This document shows, one piece after another, positions 27,003 to 35,482 of a stretch of 64,000 nt of DNA. Location: positions 4,278,001 through 4,342,000 of the forward strand of contig NZ_CP094527.1 of the NCBI RefSeq assembly GCF_022811725.1, given 5' to 3'. The notes beneath the pieces were generated by a model, which worked only from the letters and a program-made list of their open reading frames with translations, ran no database searches and was not told the origin of the DNA. Position numbers and translations under genes: made by a program. Numbering within the stretch: the first letter of the stretch is position 1; each line of letters opens with the position of its first letter. The DNA comes from Mucilaginibacter sp. SMC90 (GTDB lineage Bacteria; Bacteroidota; Bacteroidia; Sphingobacteriales; Sphingobacteriaceae).

Positions 27003-28202
27003 TCAAAATACTATTCCCAAAATAACACCGATAATAATTACTATCGGTGTTTTTATTTTGGTGAAATGTAACACCAGGAAAGTACCGGTCATTAATAGAT
27101 AGGCTATCCAGTTCAAGCCAAACGGCCTTACTAACAAAATCAATGCAGTTGCCATAAAGCCTACTGCCACGGCATTAATACCACTTAAAGAGTTTTTTAT
27201 CCTGGTTATCTTTTTCAGATCTTCCCAAAACGGAACAATAAAGAGGATAAGTATAAGTCCCGGAGTATTAATCCCAATAACCGCAACAAGGCTGCCAATT
27301 ATTTGCCCCCAGATGTTATAACCTTTATTGCCAAGCGTAATGCCACCTAAAAATGATGTAAAAGAAAAGGTTGGCCCGGGTAATGCCTGTTGCAGGGCAT
27401 AACCAGATAAAAACTCTGATCGCCCTAAATAATGCTTAACTTCAACAAACTCCGTATACATTAACGGTACAAGCACCTGCCCTCCTCCAAAAATCAGGAT
27501 GCCATTTCGGTAAAAGTTTTCAAACAAACGAATTGGCAAGCTGAATGGAGATGTTTGATTTACTACCGCGCCCAGTGCTGCAAAAAAAAGCAGGATGCCG
27601 ATAAAGTAAGCCACCTTGTTGGGGTTTACATTTGAGTAAAGTTTTACCCTAAGTTCATTTTCGTGCTGTTGAGTTTCCATTGCCGATGATATGATACCAC
27701 CAAGCAATATCAGTATCGGAAAAGCGTAGGCATTTTGCAATATCAGCGTAACAATCAATGAGCCTATGGCCAGCATCATGCTTATTTTTGTTTTTAAAAA
27801 CTTGCTTGCAAATGTGTAAGTGGCATACGCAACTATGCCAACCGCTATGGGCTGTACATAACTGATCACGTGGCTAAATTTAGCCTTGTTGGCAAACATA
27901 TTATAACTGATTGCTGCCATACACATAATGGCTGCCGATGGTAAAATCCAGATAAGAAAGGTAATGATGGCAAGTCTGAGCCCGCCCACTTTCCAGGCTA
28001 TGCCAACCAATGTTTGAGTTGATGAAGGCCCCGGTAAAACCTGCGACAAGGCATTAAGCTCCATCAATTCATCTTCAGTGATATATCTGCGCTTTTCAAC
28101 AAATTCACGCAGTAAAACGGCAATGTGGGCCTGGGGCCCGCCAAAAGCAGTAAAAGTATAAATCAGCACATCCCTAAGGAATATAAGTTGCCGTTTTTCC
28201 AT
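27003..28202 (-). CDS. chrA: Chromate transporter (CHR family, two-domain)
   Basis: A 399-residue inner-membrane protein with about 10-12 hydrophobic segments. It has two homologous CHR halves: the first with FGGPQAHIAVLLREFVEKR and LSQVLPGPSSTQT, the second with FGGGQVLVPLMYTEFVE and LQQALPGPTFSF. Long-chain CHR proteins expel chromate by proton or sulfate-linked antiport; many homologues are not tied to resistance, so sulfate or other oxyanion transport is possible. No chrB regulator is nearby. It ends facing dnaB. The TPR gene lies upstream on the same strand, 74 nt away. Confidence 0.92.
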   Translation of the reverse strand: MEKRQLIFLRDVLIYTFTAFGGPQAHIAVLLREFVEKRRYITEDELMELNALSQVLPGPSSTQTLVGIAWKVGGLRLAIITFLIWILPSAAIMCMAAISYNMFANKAKFSHVISYVQPIAVGIVAYATYTFASKFLKTKISMMLAIGSLIVTLILQNAYAFPILILLGGIISSAMETQQHENELRVKLYSNVNPNKVAYFIGILLFFAALGAVVNQTSPFSLPIRLFENFYRNGILIFGGGQVLVPLMYTEFVEVKHYLGRSEFLSGYALQQALPGPTFSFTSFLGGITLGNKGYNIWGQIIGSLVAVIGINTPGLILILFIVPFWEDLKKITRIKNSLSGINAVAVGFMATALILLVRPFGLNWIAYLLMTGTFLVLHFTKIKTPIVIIIGVILGIVF

Positions 28203-28210
28203 TTAGATAA

Positions 28211-28272
28211 GTTAAGGAAATCATGGTTCATGACCAAAACCAAAAAATACTATGAACTATGAGCGCCGGCTA
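28211..28272. repeat. 'atggttcatgacc / actatgaactatg' repeat segment
   Basis: A degenerate inverted word pair (ATGGTTCATGACC and ACTATGAACTATGAG) in the spacer between the chromate transporter and TPR genes, matching the segment upstream of rnpB (6335-6438). Confidence 0.4.
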
Positions 28273-28276
28273 TTGA

Positions 28277-28621
28277 CTAATAATCGTCGTCATCATCTTC
28301 TTCAAAGCCTATTGCCTGCCTGTATACAGCCTGCAATTCAGAGAAAGCGTGATTGTCTCGTTTCTCCTTTGTCACTTTCATGCCGTTTTCATAAGTTTTA
28401 ATGGCGTCGTCCTTACGGTTTAATGCTTCATAAAGCTTACCTAAATGGTAATATGTACCCGTATAACCCGGGTGGTTATTTACCAGATCCTCGTAATAGG
28501 CAAGTGCCTTATCTGTCTCATTCAGACGTAGATATTCTGTTGCCAGGGCATATTTCAGAAACTCGTCATCTGGTTCATTTTTTATAAATTCCAACAGCTT
28601 GTTCAATCTGTTCAACTCCAT
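28277..28621 (-). CDS. Small TPR protein
   Basis: A 114-residue soluble protein with about two to three tetratricopeptide repeats (FLKYALATEYLRLNETDKAL, TYYHLGKLYEALNRKDDAI) and an acidic tail EEDDDDDY. TPRs make protein-protein contacts; the partner is unknown. There is no signal peptide, so it should be cytoplasmic. It is divergent from etfB with only 45 nt between starts; the etfB promoter overlaps its first codons. Confidence 0.85.
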   Translation of the reverse strand: MELNRLNKLLEFIKNEPDDEFLKYALATEYLRLNETDKALAYYEDLVNNHPGYTGTYYHLGKLYEALNRKDDAIKTYENGMKVTKEKRDNHAFSELQAVYRQAIGFEEDDDDDY

Positions 28622-28651
28622 TTTAAACTCTATCTTTTTTAACTAAATTTG
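28621..28651 (+). promoter_or_regulatory. Candidate etfB promoter
   Basis: TAAATTTG (28644-28651) fits TAnnTTTG, with TTTT 19 nt upstream. It ends 15 nt before ATG 28667. Confidence 0.5.
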
Positions 28652-28666
28652 CAAAAACCTATTGAT

Positions 28667-29404
28667 ATGAAGATTTTGGTATGTGTAAGTAATGTTCCTG
28701 ATACCACCACAAAAATAACTTTTACTGATAACAACACGCAATTTAATACAAACGGGATTCAGTTTATACTTAACCCCTATGATGAAATAGCGCTTGCCCG
28801 TGCCATTGAACTAACCGATGGCGGCAAAGGAACAGTAACTGTAATAAATGTTGGTGAAGCAAATACAGAGGCCACTATTCGCAAGGCATTGGCCATTGGC
28901 GCTACTGATGCCGTGCGAATAAACGCTAAACCGCACGATGCCTGGTATGTATCTTACCAAATTGCCCAGTATGTAAAGGCTAATCCTTTTGATTTGATCC
29001 TGACCGGGCGCGAATCTATTGATTACAACGGATCGAAAGTTGCGGGCATGCTTGGCGAATTGCTTGACCTGCCATCTGTATCTATTATAAAAAAATTAGA
29101 TGCCGGTGACACAGAAGCAGTAGTTGAACGGGAAATTGAAGGCGGCAAGGAGGTTTTAACTATCCCCTATCCATTTGTAGCCGGTACTGCAGAGGGAGTG
29201 GCCGAACCCAAAATACCTAATATGCGCGGCATAATGTCGGCCCGCACCAAACCGCTTACTGTTGTTGAAGCGGTTGAGGTAAAAACATTTTCAGAAATCA
29301 TCAGTTATGAAACCCCTGCCCCACGTGGCCAGGTAAAGCTTATTCCTGCCGATGATACAGCCAAACTGGTTGAACTGCTGCATGCAGAAGCGCGTGTTAT
29401 ATAA
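28667..29404 (+). CDS. etfB: Electron transfer flavoprotein beta subunit
   Basis: A 245-residue ETF beta subunit. The family start MKILVCVSNVPDTTTKI, the AMP-binding ILTGRESIDYNGSKVAGMLGELL and the C-terminal recognition region are visible. With EtfA it carries electrons from acyl-CoA dehydrogenases to ETF-quinone oxidoreductase. ATG 28667 is chosen over TTG 28649, which is within the promoter. etfA follows after 30 nt, so the two form an operon. The subunit order etfB-etfA is usual. Confidence 0.95.
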   Translation: MKILVCVSNVPDTTTKITFTDNNTQFNTNGIQFILNPYDEIALARAIELTDGGKGTVTVINVGEANTEATIRKALAIGATDAVRINAKPHDAWYVSYQIAQYVKANPFDLILTGRESIDYNGSKVAGMLGELLDLPSVSIIKKLDAGDTEAVVEREIEGGKEVLTIPYPFVAGTAEGVAEPKIPNMRGIMSARTKPLTVVEAVEVKTFSEIISYETPAPRGQVKLIPADDTAKLVELLHAEARVI

Positions 29405-29434
29405 ATTTATTATCTAAACTACTAACAGATAAAT

Positions 29435-30412
29435 ATGTCAGTTTTAATATATGCGGAAAATGCCGGTGGCAAATTCAAAAAATCAATTTTTGAAGCCGTT
29501 TCTTACGCCCGGGCTATTGCCGATCAAAATGGTACTTCCCTTACTGCAGTTTCAATAGGTAATGTTGATGCTGCAGAATTGGCTTTATTGGGCGAATACG
29601 GTGCCGATAAAGTGCTTAACGTATCGGGGGATAAATTAAAAGATTTTGTAAATCAAGCATATGCCTCTGTAATAGCCGAAGCTGCTAAGAAAGAAGGTTC
29701 GGCTGTTGTGGTTTTATCCAATACATTTTCTGGCCGTGGTTTAGCACCAAGAGTTGGTGTAAAACTTGAAGCTGGTGTTGCCGACGGAGCCGTGGCGCTT
29801 CCGGTGCAGGAAGGCGGCTCATTCAAGGTTAAAAAAACAGCTTTTTCGGGTAAAGCTTTCGCTTCGGTAGAACTTACTTCGGCCATTAAAGTTATTGCAC
29901 TTGTACCTAACTCTTATAAAGTTATTGAAACAGGCGGCACTGCTCATATTGAGGACTTTAACGTTGAATCCAAAGCTTCAGACTTTAGGGCCATGATCAA
30001 GGAAATTGTTCGTTCAACTGATAAAGTTTCTCTTCCCGATGCTGAGATTGTGGTTTCGGGTGGCCGTGGTTTAAAAGGGCCTGAAAACTGGGGTATGATT
30101 GAAGAGCTTGCAGAACTTTTAGGCGCTGCCACTGCGTGCTCTAAACCTGTTTCTGATGCAGGATGGAGACCTCATAGCGAGCACGTTGGGCAAACCGGCA
30201 TAGCTGTCAGTCCAAATTTGTATATTGCAGTCGGAATTTCAGGCGCTATTCAGCACCTGGCGGGGGTAAGTTCATCAAAAGTTATCGTAGTCATAAACAA
30301 AGATCCCGAAGCGCCGTTTTTTAAGGTAGCTGATTACGGGATAGTGGGCGATGCATTTGAGGTACTCCCTAAATTAATTGCAGCCGTTAAAGAATATAAA
30401 GCTTCAGCATAA
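29435..30412 (+). CDS. etfA: Electron transfer flavoprotein alpha subunit
   Basis: A 325-residue ETF alpha subunit with the FAD-binding C-terminal domain: ACSKPVSDAGWRPHSEHVGQTG and YIAVGISGAIQHLAGVSSSK, ending DYGIVGDAFEVLP. It binds FAD and partners EtfB. It is cytoplasmic. The downstream bifunctional nuclease gene is only 21 nt away, so all three are probably cotranscribed. Confidence 0.95.
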   Translation: MSVLIYAENAGGKFKKSIFEAVSYARAIADQNGTSLTAVSIGNVDAAELALLGEYGADKVLNVSGDKLKDFVNQAYASVIAEAAKKEGSAVVVLSNTFSGRGLAPRVGVKLEAGVADGAVALPVQEGGSFKVKKTAFSGKAFASVELTSAIKVIALVPNSYKVIETGGTAHIEDFNVESKASDFRAMIKEIVRSTDKVSLPDAEIVVSGGRGLKGPENWGMIEELAELLGAATACSKPVSDAGWRPHSEHVGQTGIAVSPNLYIAVGISGAIQHLAGVSSSKVIVVINKDPEAPFFKVADYGIVGDAFEVLPKLIAAVKEYKASA

Positions 30413-30433
30413 ATACAGGTGATGGGGAATAAC

Positions 30434-31033
30434 ATGAAAAAAATAAAGCTTGATATTGTCGGCTTATCATACAGTCAAACACAATCGGGCGCATATGCAC
30501 TTGTTTTGGGTGAGGTGAGCGGCCGTCGTCGTTTGCCTATTATTATCGGCAGCTTTGAAGCCCAGGCTATAGCTATCGAAATAGAAAAAATGACCCCAAG
30601 CCGCCCGCTTACGCACGATCTTTTTAAAAGTTTTGCCCAGGCTTACCAAATTGAAGTTCAGGAGGTAATTATTTATAACCTGGTTGATGGTATCTTTTAT
30701 GCAAAACTTATCTGCAGCGATGGTAAACGTTCGGTAGAGATAGACGCGCGTACATCTGACGCCATTGCAGTTGCCGTTCGTTTCGACTGCCCTATTTTCA
30801 CCTATGAGTTTATTCTTTCAACTGCGGGCATTGTTATAGAAGGTAACGATTTTGTTTATCTGGAGAATATCAATGAAACGCCCGAAGAAAAATCCGTTAG
30901 CGCATCAGTAAGCGGTTACGCTTCCATCAGTACCGAGGAGCTTAAAACCAAACTTCAGGAAGCTCTTGCCGAAGAATCTTATGAAAAGGCGGCAAAAATT
31001 CGTGACGAATTAAATAAACGTAAGGCTTCATGA
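30434..31033 (+). CDS. Bifunctional nuclease family protein with UvrB/UvrC motif
   Basis: A 199-residue protein. Residues 1-135 are a DUF151/BFN domain (KIKLDIVGLSYSQTQSGAY..LPIIIGSFEAQAI..DARTSDAIAVAVR). The last 40 form a UVR motif (LKTKLQEALAEESYEKAAKIRDELNKR), the helical hairpin used by UvrB and UvrC to contact each other. Plant BFN proteins have RNase and DNase activity; for bacterial members the activity is less certain. ATG 30434 fits homologues best; GTG 30419 and ATG 30422 are alternatives. It is the third gene of the etfBA cluster. Confidence 0.88.
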   Translation: MKKIKLDIVGLSYSQTQSGAYALVLGEVSGRRRLPIIIGSFEAQAIAIEIEKMTPSRPLTHDLFKSFAQAYQIEVQEVIIYNLVDGIFYAKLICSDGKRSVEIDARTSDAIAVAVRFDCPIFTYEFILSTAGIVIEGNDFVYLENINETPEEKSVSASVSGYASISTEELKTKLQEALAEESYEKAAKIRDELNKRKAS

Positions 31034-31249
31034 TGATTTCGGGATTCGGATTTTAGATGTCGGATTTAATTGCTTGCTCTTTTTTAAAAATATCTTTTTA
31101 TCATATCAACAACTGATAACAGAAACTCAATCCCGGGTTTCTGTTTAATAAGCGTAATTTCTGTAACTGTAGCTTTCTGATTTACATTTATTTCACTACT
31201 TTCCGCTTTTAATTTAACACTGACTAAATTTATTTAAACCAGGTACCGT
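31034..31249. other. Spacer with R4 repeat words, upstream of the MFS transporter
   Basis: 216 nt. The first 40 nt contain ATTTCGGGATTCGGATTTTAG and GATGTCGGATTT, words of repeat R4. The rest is AT-rich. A TAAATTTA before the MFS start resembles the -7 box with one mismatch. Confidence 0.4.
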
Positions 31250-32509
31250 ATGAATATTAAGTTCCGCTTAATACTGATGAATTTTATGCAATTTTTTATC
31301 TGGGGAGCCTGGTTACTTACCATCGGTGCATACTGGTTCCAGGATAAACATTGGTCGGGCGCACAATTCGGGGCTATCTTCAGTACCATGGGTATTTCGG
31401 CCATATTTATGCCTGCCCTTACCGGTATTATAGCCGATAGGTTTATCAACGCCGAAAAATTATACGGCATTATGCACATTTTTGGAGCGGCATCCTTATT
31501 TACCCTTCCATTAATTACCAATCCATCTGCTTTTTTTTGGGTGATGCTGATTAATATGGTGTTTTATATGCCAACCCTTTCACTTTCAATAACAGTAGCA
31601 TATTCGGCGCTAAAAGGCGGTAATAAGGATGTAGTGAAGGACTACCCACCAATCAGGATTTGGGGAACTATCGGCTTCATTGCCGCATTATGGACAGTAA
31701 GCCTAACGCATAATGAAACCTCGCCAAATCAGTTTTATATAGCATCGGCGGTAGCGCTGGCACTGGGTCTTTACTCATTCAGTCTTCCCAAATGCCCTCC
31801 GCTTTCTGCCAAAACAACTAACAAATCATTTGCCGACTCATTAGGACTGAACGCTTTTAAACTGTTCAAGGATCCTAAGTTTGCTATCTTCTTTGGTTTT
31901 TCGATGCTTTTAGGGGCAGCGCTACAGCTTACCAATGCGTACGGTGATACTTTTATACAGGATTTCAAAAACATAGCCATTTACAAAGATTCTGTCGGTG
32001 TAAAATATCCGGCTATCATCATGTCGATTTCACAATTTTCTGAAACGTTTTTCATCCTGGCCATACCCTTCTTTCTTCGTAAGTTCGGTATCAAATATGT
32101 AATGCTATTTAGCATGCTGGCGTGGGTGTTAAGATTTGGCCTTTTTGCCTTCGGCGATCCGGCAGGGGGATTATGGATGATAGTTTTATCATGCATTGTT
32201 TACGGTATGGCTTTCGATTTCTTCAATATTTCGGGTTCCCTGTTTGTTGAAACACAAGCTACTCCGGATATCAGGGCAAGTGCACAGGGCTTATTTATGA
32301 TGATGGTAAACGGTTTCGGGGCATTTTTTGGAAGTATTGCAAGCGGCCTCATCATTGATAAATTTTTCCTGCTGCCGGGCGGCGAGAAGGATTGGCATGG
32401 CATCTGGCTTACATTTGCAGGCTATGCCCTGGTAATAGCTGTTATTTTCCCTTTTGTGTTTAAATATAAACATAATAAAGCCCTTGTTGAAGCTATACAG
32501 CACGCGTAA
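31250..32509 (+). CDS. Nucleoside:H+ symporter family MFS transporter (NupG-like)
   Basis: A 419-residue major facilitator protein with about 12 transmembrane segments. The N-terminus MNIKFRLILMNFMQFFIWGAWLLTIGAYW and the conserved GIIADRFINAEK loop are characteristic of the NupG/XapB group, which import nucleosides with protons. Substrate choice between nucleosides and other small molecules cannot be read from the sequence. It is monocistronic and convergent with the ThuA gene across a strong terminator. Confidence 0.88.
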   Translation: MNIKFRLILMNFMQFFIWGAWLLTIGAYWFQDKHWSGAQFGAIFSTMGISAIFMPALTGIIADRFINAEKLYGIMHIFGAASLFTLPLITNPSAFFWVMLINMVFYMPTLSLSITVAYSALKGGNKDVVKDYPPIRIWGTIGFIAALWTVSLTHNETSPNQFYIASAVALALGLYSFSLPKCPPLSAKTTNKSFADSLGLNAFKLFKDPKFAIFFGFSMLLGAALQLTNAYGDTFIQDFKNIAIYKDSVGVKYPAIIMSISQFSETFFILAIPFFLRKFGIKYVMLFSMLAWVLRFGLFAFGDPAGGLWMIVLSCIVYGMAFDFFNISGSLFVETQATPDIRASAQGLFMMMVNGFGAFFGSIASGLIIDKFFLLPGGEKDWHGIWLTFAGYALVIAVIFPFVFKYKHNKALVEAIQHA

Positions 32510-32511
32510 TT

Positions 32512-32655
32512 GTCTGAACCGGGATTTGGGGAGATTTTTTGGATTATCCAGGTAAATTATAAAACAGAGAAGGCTCACGAATTATCGTGAGCCTTCTCTG
32601 TTTTGAGCAAGAAAATCCTGTAATCAAAAGAATCCCCCCAAATCCCGGTTCAGAC
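32512..32655. repeat. R1 inverted repeat, copy 1, enclosing a terminator
   Basis: Outer arms GTCTGAACCGGGATTTGGGG (from 32512) and CCCCAAATCCCGGTTCAGAC (to 32655) are almost perfectly complementary for over 30 nt including GGATTA / TAATC. They enclose a separate 19-bp hairpin terminator. A related copy is at 35302-35467. The right arm ends in the stop codon of the ThuA gene. Confidence 0.85.
32561..32604. terminator. Perfect 19-bp bidirectional terminator
   Basis: AAAACAGAGAAGGCTCACG (32561-32579) pairs exactly with CGTGAGCCTTCTCTGTTTT (32586-32604) around a 6-nt AT loop. It serves the convergent MFS and ThuA genes. Confidence 0.93.
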
Positions 32656-33371
32656 TATTTCTTCCTCCCCATTGCATATTTGATCCCGCCCAATAAATGG
32701 TTCAAATACAAAGGATCAGCATATGATTCATCAGTGTGCCCCAATTCGGTATAAAAAGCCCTGCCGCCATCAAAATTATGATACCAGGCCATTGGGTGGT
32801 TGTCGCCATTTTCGCCGCCGGTATAGCTTTTTTCATCTATCTTGATCAGTACATGCAGGTCATCACCTATCCATTTGTAGTTATACCATTCGTCCCAGCG
32901 TTTCCAGGTTTCAGGCAAGTGTTTAGTCGCAATAAAATTACGGTCTACTATATTTAACGTTGCCTCCTGTTGTTTCGGGTGGCTTTTAAAATAAGCACCT
33001 ACCAGTTTGCCATACCATGGCCAGTCATATTCGGTGTCTGTTGCGGCATGTACGCCAACAAAGCCGCCCCCTGCTTTAATATATTGCTCAAACGCAGCCT
33101 GCTGGGTATCATTTAAAACGTCGCCCGTGGTACTTAAAAATATTACTGCCTTATATTGCTTCAAATTATCTGCAGTAAACTTTGCAGCATTAGTGGTGCT
33201 ATCCACATCAAAATTATTTTCCTGCCCGAGTTTGATTATCGCCGGTACCCCTACCGCAATTGAGTTGTGGTGAAAACCGGCTGTTTTACAAAATATCAAT
33301 ACTTTATCTTTAGCAAGTACCTGCGTTATAGATGCGCCTACCAAGAGGCATATGGTTAGTAGTTTTTTCAT
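32655..33371 (-). CDS. ThuA domain protein (trehalose-utilisation-like), exported
   Basis: A 238-residue protein with an SPI signal peptide (MKKLLTICLLVGASITQVLA). The ThuA-like class I glutamine-amidotransferase fold is visible: VLIFCKTAGFHHNS, YKAVIFLSTTGDVLN, GGFVGVHAATDTEYDW and the late GGRAFYTELGHTDESY. In Bacteroidota such proteins accompany sugar oxidoreductases and 3-keto-glycoside pathways, but the reaction is not settled. It lies downstream of the GMC oxidoreductase gene on the same strand with repeat R2 between them. Confidence 0.88.
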   Translation of the reverse strand: MKKLLTICLLVGASITQVLAKDKVLIFCKTAGFHHNSIAVGVPAIIKLGQENNFDVDSTTNAAKFTADNLKQYKAVIFLSTTGDVLNDTQQAAFEQYIKAGGGFVGVHAATDTEYDWPWYGKLVGAYFKSHPKQQEATLNIVDRNFIATKHLPETWKRWDEWYNYKWIGDDLHVLIKIDEKSYTGGENGDNHPMAWYHNFDGGRAFYTELGHTDESYADPLYLNHLLGGIKYAMGRKK

Positions 33372-33510
33372 AGTTGGTGAGTGGTTGATTATGTTGATTA
33401 AGTGAGCAGTTAGTTTTATGTTTAGTTAATAGTTGATTAAGTGAGCGGTTGATTAAAACTTGAGAATCGGCGCCAAACCATTCACCTAATCAACCACTCA
33501 CTATTCACCA
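33372..33510. repeat. R2 palindromic intergenic repeat, copy 3
   Basis: Between the tandem GMC and ThuA genes. It contains three partial direct copies (GTGAGTGGTTGATTATGTTG, TAGTTGATTAAGTGAGCGG and similar) and a right arm CCATTCACCTAATCAACC ACTCACTATTCACC that is inverse to them. Same family as 15037, 24163 and 52876. Confidence 0.72.
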
Positions 33511-33512
33511 AC

Positions 33513-35222
33513 TTATAAATTCCCTTTCTTTAATTCATCTACAGCAAAATGAGCGGCACGCGCCGTCATAGCCATATACGTTAACGATGGATTTTGACAA
33601 GCTGCTGAAGTCATTGCAGCCCCATCAGTAACAAAGACATTTTTAGCGTCCCAAACCTGGTTATTACCGTTAAGTACCGAAGTTTTAGGATCGCGCCCCA
33701 TACGGGCTGTACCCATTTCGTGGATACCATCGCCAACATTATGACCACGATCATGCGTTTCAACGTTTTTCACCCCGGCGCTTTCCAGCATAGCTTTCGC
33801 CTCTTTTACAATGTCAACACGCATTTTCTTTTCGTTTTCTTTGATCTCGGCGTCCATAGCCAATATTGGCAGTCCCCATTTATCCTTACGGGTTTTGTCA
33901 AGTGTGATCTTATTTTCGTGATAAGGCAGCAATTCGCCGAAACCACCGATACCTATTGTCCATGGGCCTGGTTCAGTAAGTGCATCTTTATATTGAGCTC
34001 CGATACTATATTCGGCAATTTCACGACTCCAGCCCATGCGGCTTGCTGCGCCCTGGTAGCCGAAGCCGCGCAGGTAATCGCGCTTATCACCAAACAGGTT
34101 TGCAAAACGCACAACGTAAATACCATTGGCCCGGCGGCCATAATAATATTTATCCTCGTAACCGTCAACCAAGCCGCTTGCGCCAAGATTGTAATGATGA
34201 TCCATGATGTTGTGCCCCAATTCGCCGCTGCTGCTGCCTAAGCCATCGGGCCAGATGTCGGTAGCTGAGTTCATCAACACCCAGGCACTGTTTAAAGCCG
34301 ACGCATTAACAAAAACTATTTTGGAGTAATACTCATAAGTTTGATTGGTTTCGGCATCAAGCACTTCAACACCCTTTGCCTTTTTTGTGTCCTTATCGTA
34401 TAAAATTTTAGTAACAATAGAATATGGCCTCACAGTTAGGTTACCGGTAGCCAGCGCTGCAGGCAAGGTTGATGATTGCGTGCTGAAATACCCGCCGAAA
34501 GGACATCCTTCCCAACACCGGTTCCTGAACTGGCAAGCCGTACGCCCCGGAATAGCAGCCGTTAAATTGGCGGTTCTGCCAATGATCATATGTCTTGTAC
34601 CGTTATAATTTTTCCGGATCCGGGCAGCCACATCTTTTTCCACCCAATTCATATCCATAGGCGGCAAATAGTGTCCGTCGGGCAATTGCGGTAACCCCTC
34701 TAACGAGCCGCTGATACCTGCAAACTTTTCTACGTGATCATACCAGGGTGCCAGGTCTTTATAGCGGATGGGCCAATCAATAGCCCAGCCATCCTTGGCA
34801 TTGGCTTCAAAATCAAAATCGCTCCAGCGGTAGCTTTGTCTTCCCCATAAAATGGAACGACCGCCAAGCTGATATGAACGCCACCAATTAAATGGCTTTA
34901 TCTCGGTGTATGGTGCAGCCTGCTCATCAGTCCAATAATCCATAATAGGTTCGGTAGCACCCCAACTGCGCGAAATCACCGGACGCTGCTTGCGTTGCGC
35001 CTGGGTTGGAGCGCCTGCATGATGGCGGTCCCAGGGGTCCTGGTTAGCGGTTTTATAATCTTTGATATGTTCAAAGTTCCTGCCCCGCTCAAGCATAATA
35101 GTTTTTAGCCCCAGTTCTGATAATTCTTTTGCTGCCCAGCCACCACTGATACCTGAGCCTACTACAATGGCGTCATAGGTATTATTAGCCTTGGCTTTGC
35201 CGTTTACATTACTTAATGGCAT
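33513..35222 (-). CDS. GMC family oxidoreductase
   Basis: A 569-residue FAD enzyme. The dinucleotide motif DAIVVGSGISGGWAAKEL and E-R-G near residue 45 bind FAD; the C-terminal GMC_oxred_C domain has the catalytic region HNVGDGIHEMGTARMG and FVTDGAAMTSAACQNPSLT. The family oxidises alcohols or sugars, often with a gluconate 2-dehydrogenase subunit 3 as partner; that partner gene is missing here. No Tat or Sec signal is evident. ATG 35222 (MPLSN) is chosen over TTG 35258. ThuA downstream suggests a shared sugar-oxidation role. Confidence 0.9.
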   Translation of the reverse strand: MPLSNVNGKAKANNTYDAIVVGSGISGGWAAKELSELGLKTIMLERGRNFEHIKDYKTANQDPWDRHHAGAPTQAQRKQRPVISRSWGATEPIMDYWTDEQAAPYTEIKPFNWWRSYQLGGRSILWGRQSYRWSDFDFEANAKDGWAIDWPIRYKDLAPWYDHVEKFAGISGSLEGLPQLPDGHYLPPMDMNWVEKDVAARIRKNYNGTRHMIIGRTANLTAAIPGRTACQFRNRCWEGCPFGGYFSTQSSTLPAALATGNLTVRPYSIVTKILYDKDTKKAKGVEVLDAETNQTYEYYSKIVFVNASALNSAWVLMNSATDIWPDGLGSSSGELGHNIMDHHYNLGASGLVDGYEDKYYYGRRANGIYVVRFANLFGDKRDYLRGFGYQGAASRMGWSREIAEYSIGAQYKDALTEPGPWTIGIGGFGELLPYHENKITLDKTRKDKWGLPILAMDAEIKENEKKMRVDIVKEAKAMLESAGVKNVETHDRGHNVGDGIHEMGTARMGRDPKTSVLNGNNQVWDAKNVFVTDGAAMTSAACQNPSLTYMAMTARAAHFAVDELKKGNL

Positions 35223-35301
35223 AGTTTTATAAATTGGTTTTGAAATTGGATAAAACAATTATATCAATTAAAAATCGATATAGCAATCGATTGTGAAGAA
35301 A

Positions 35302-35467
35302 AAAGAACCGTGATTTGGGGGGATTTTTAGGATTATGGGATCCCCCTTCGTTTAGCCTTGCAAATCAAAATCCGGTTGATCCTTAAATTAGTTTAATCCT
35401 GGTGCAGACATTAACAAACTAAGAATCCCCCGCATCCTAAAAATCCACCCAAATCCCGGTTCAGATT
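35302..35467. repeat. R1 inverted repeat, copy 2
   Basis: Left arm GAACCGTGATTTGGGGGGAT..TTTAGGATTA, right arm ATCCTAAAAATCC..CCCAAATCCCGGTTC. Here it lies between divergent starts (GMC and MOSC), not at a 3' end, and lacks the inner 19-bp terminator. It fills most of the 260-nt spacer and ends 16 nt before the MOSC ATG. Confidence 0.78.
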
Positions 35468-35482
35468 TCTTATTTTTACACC

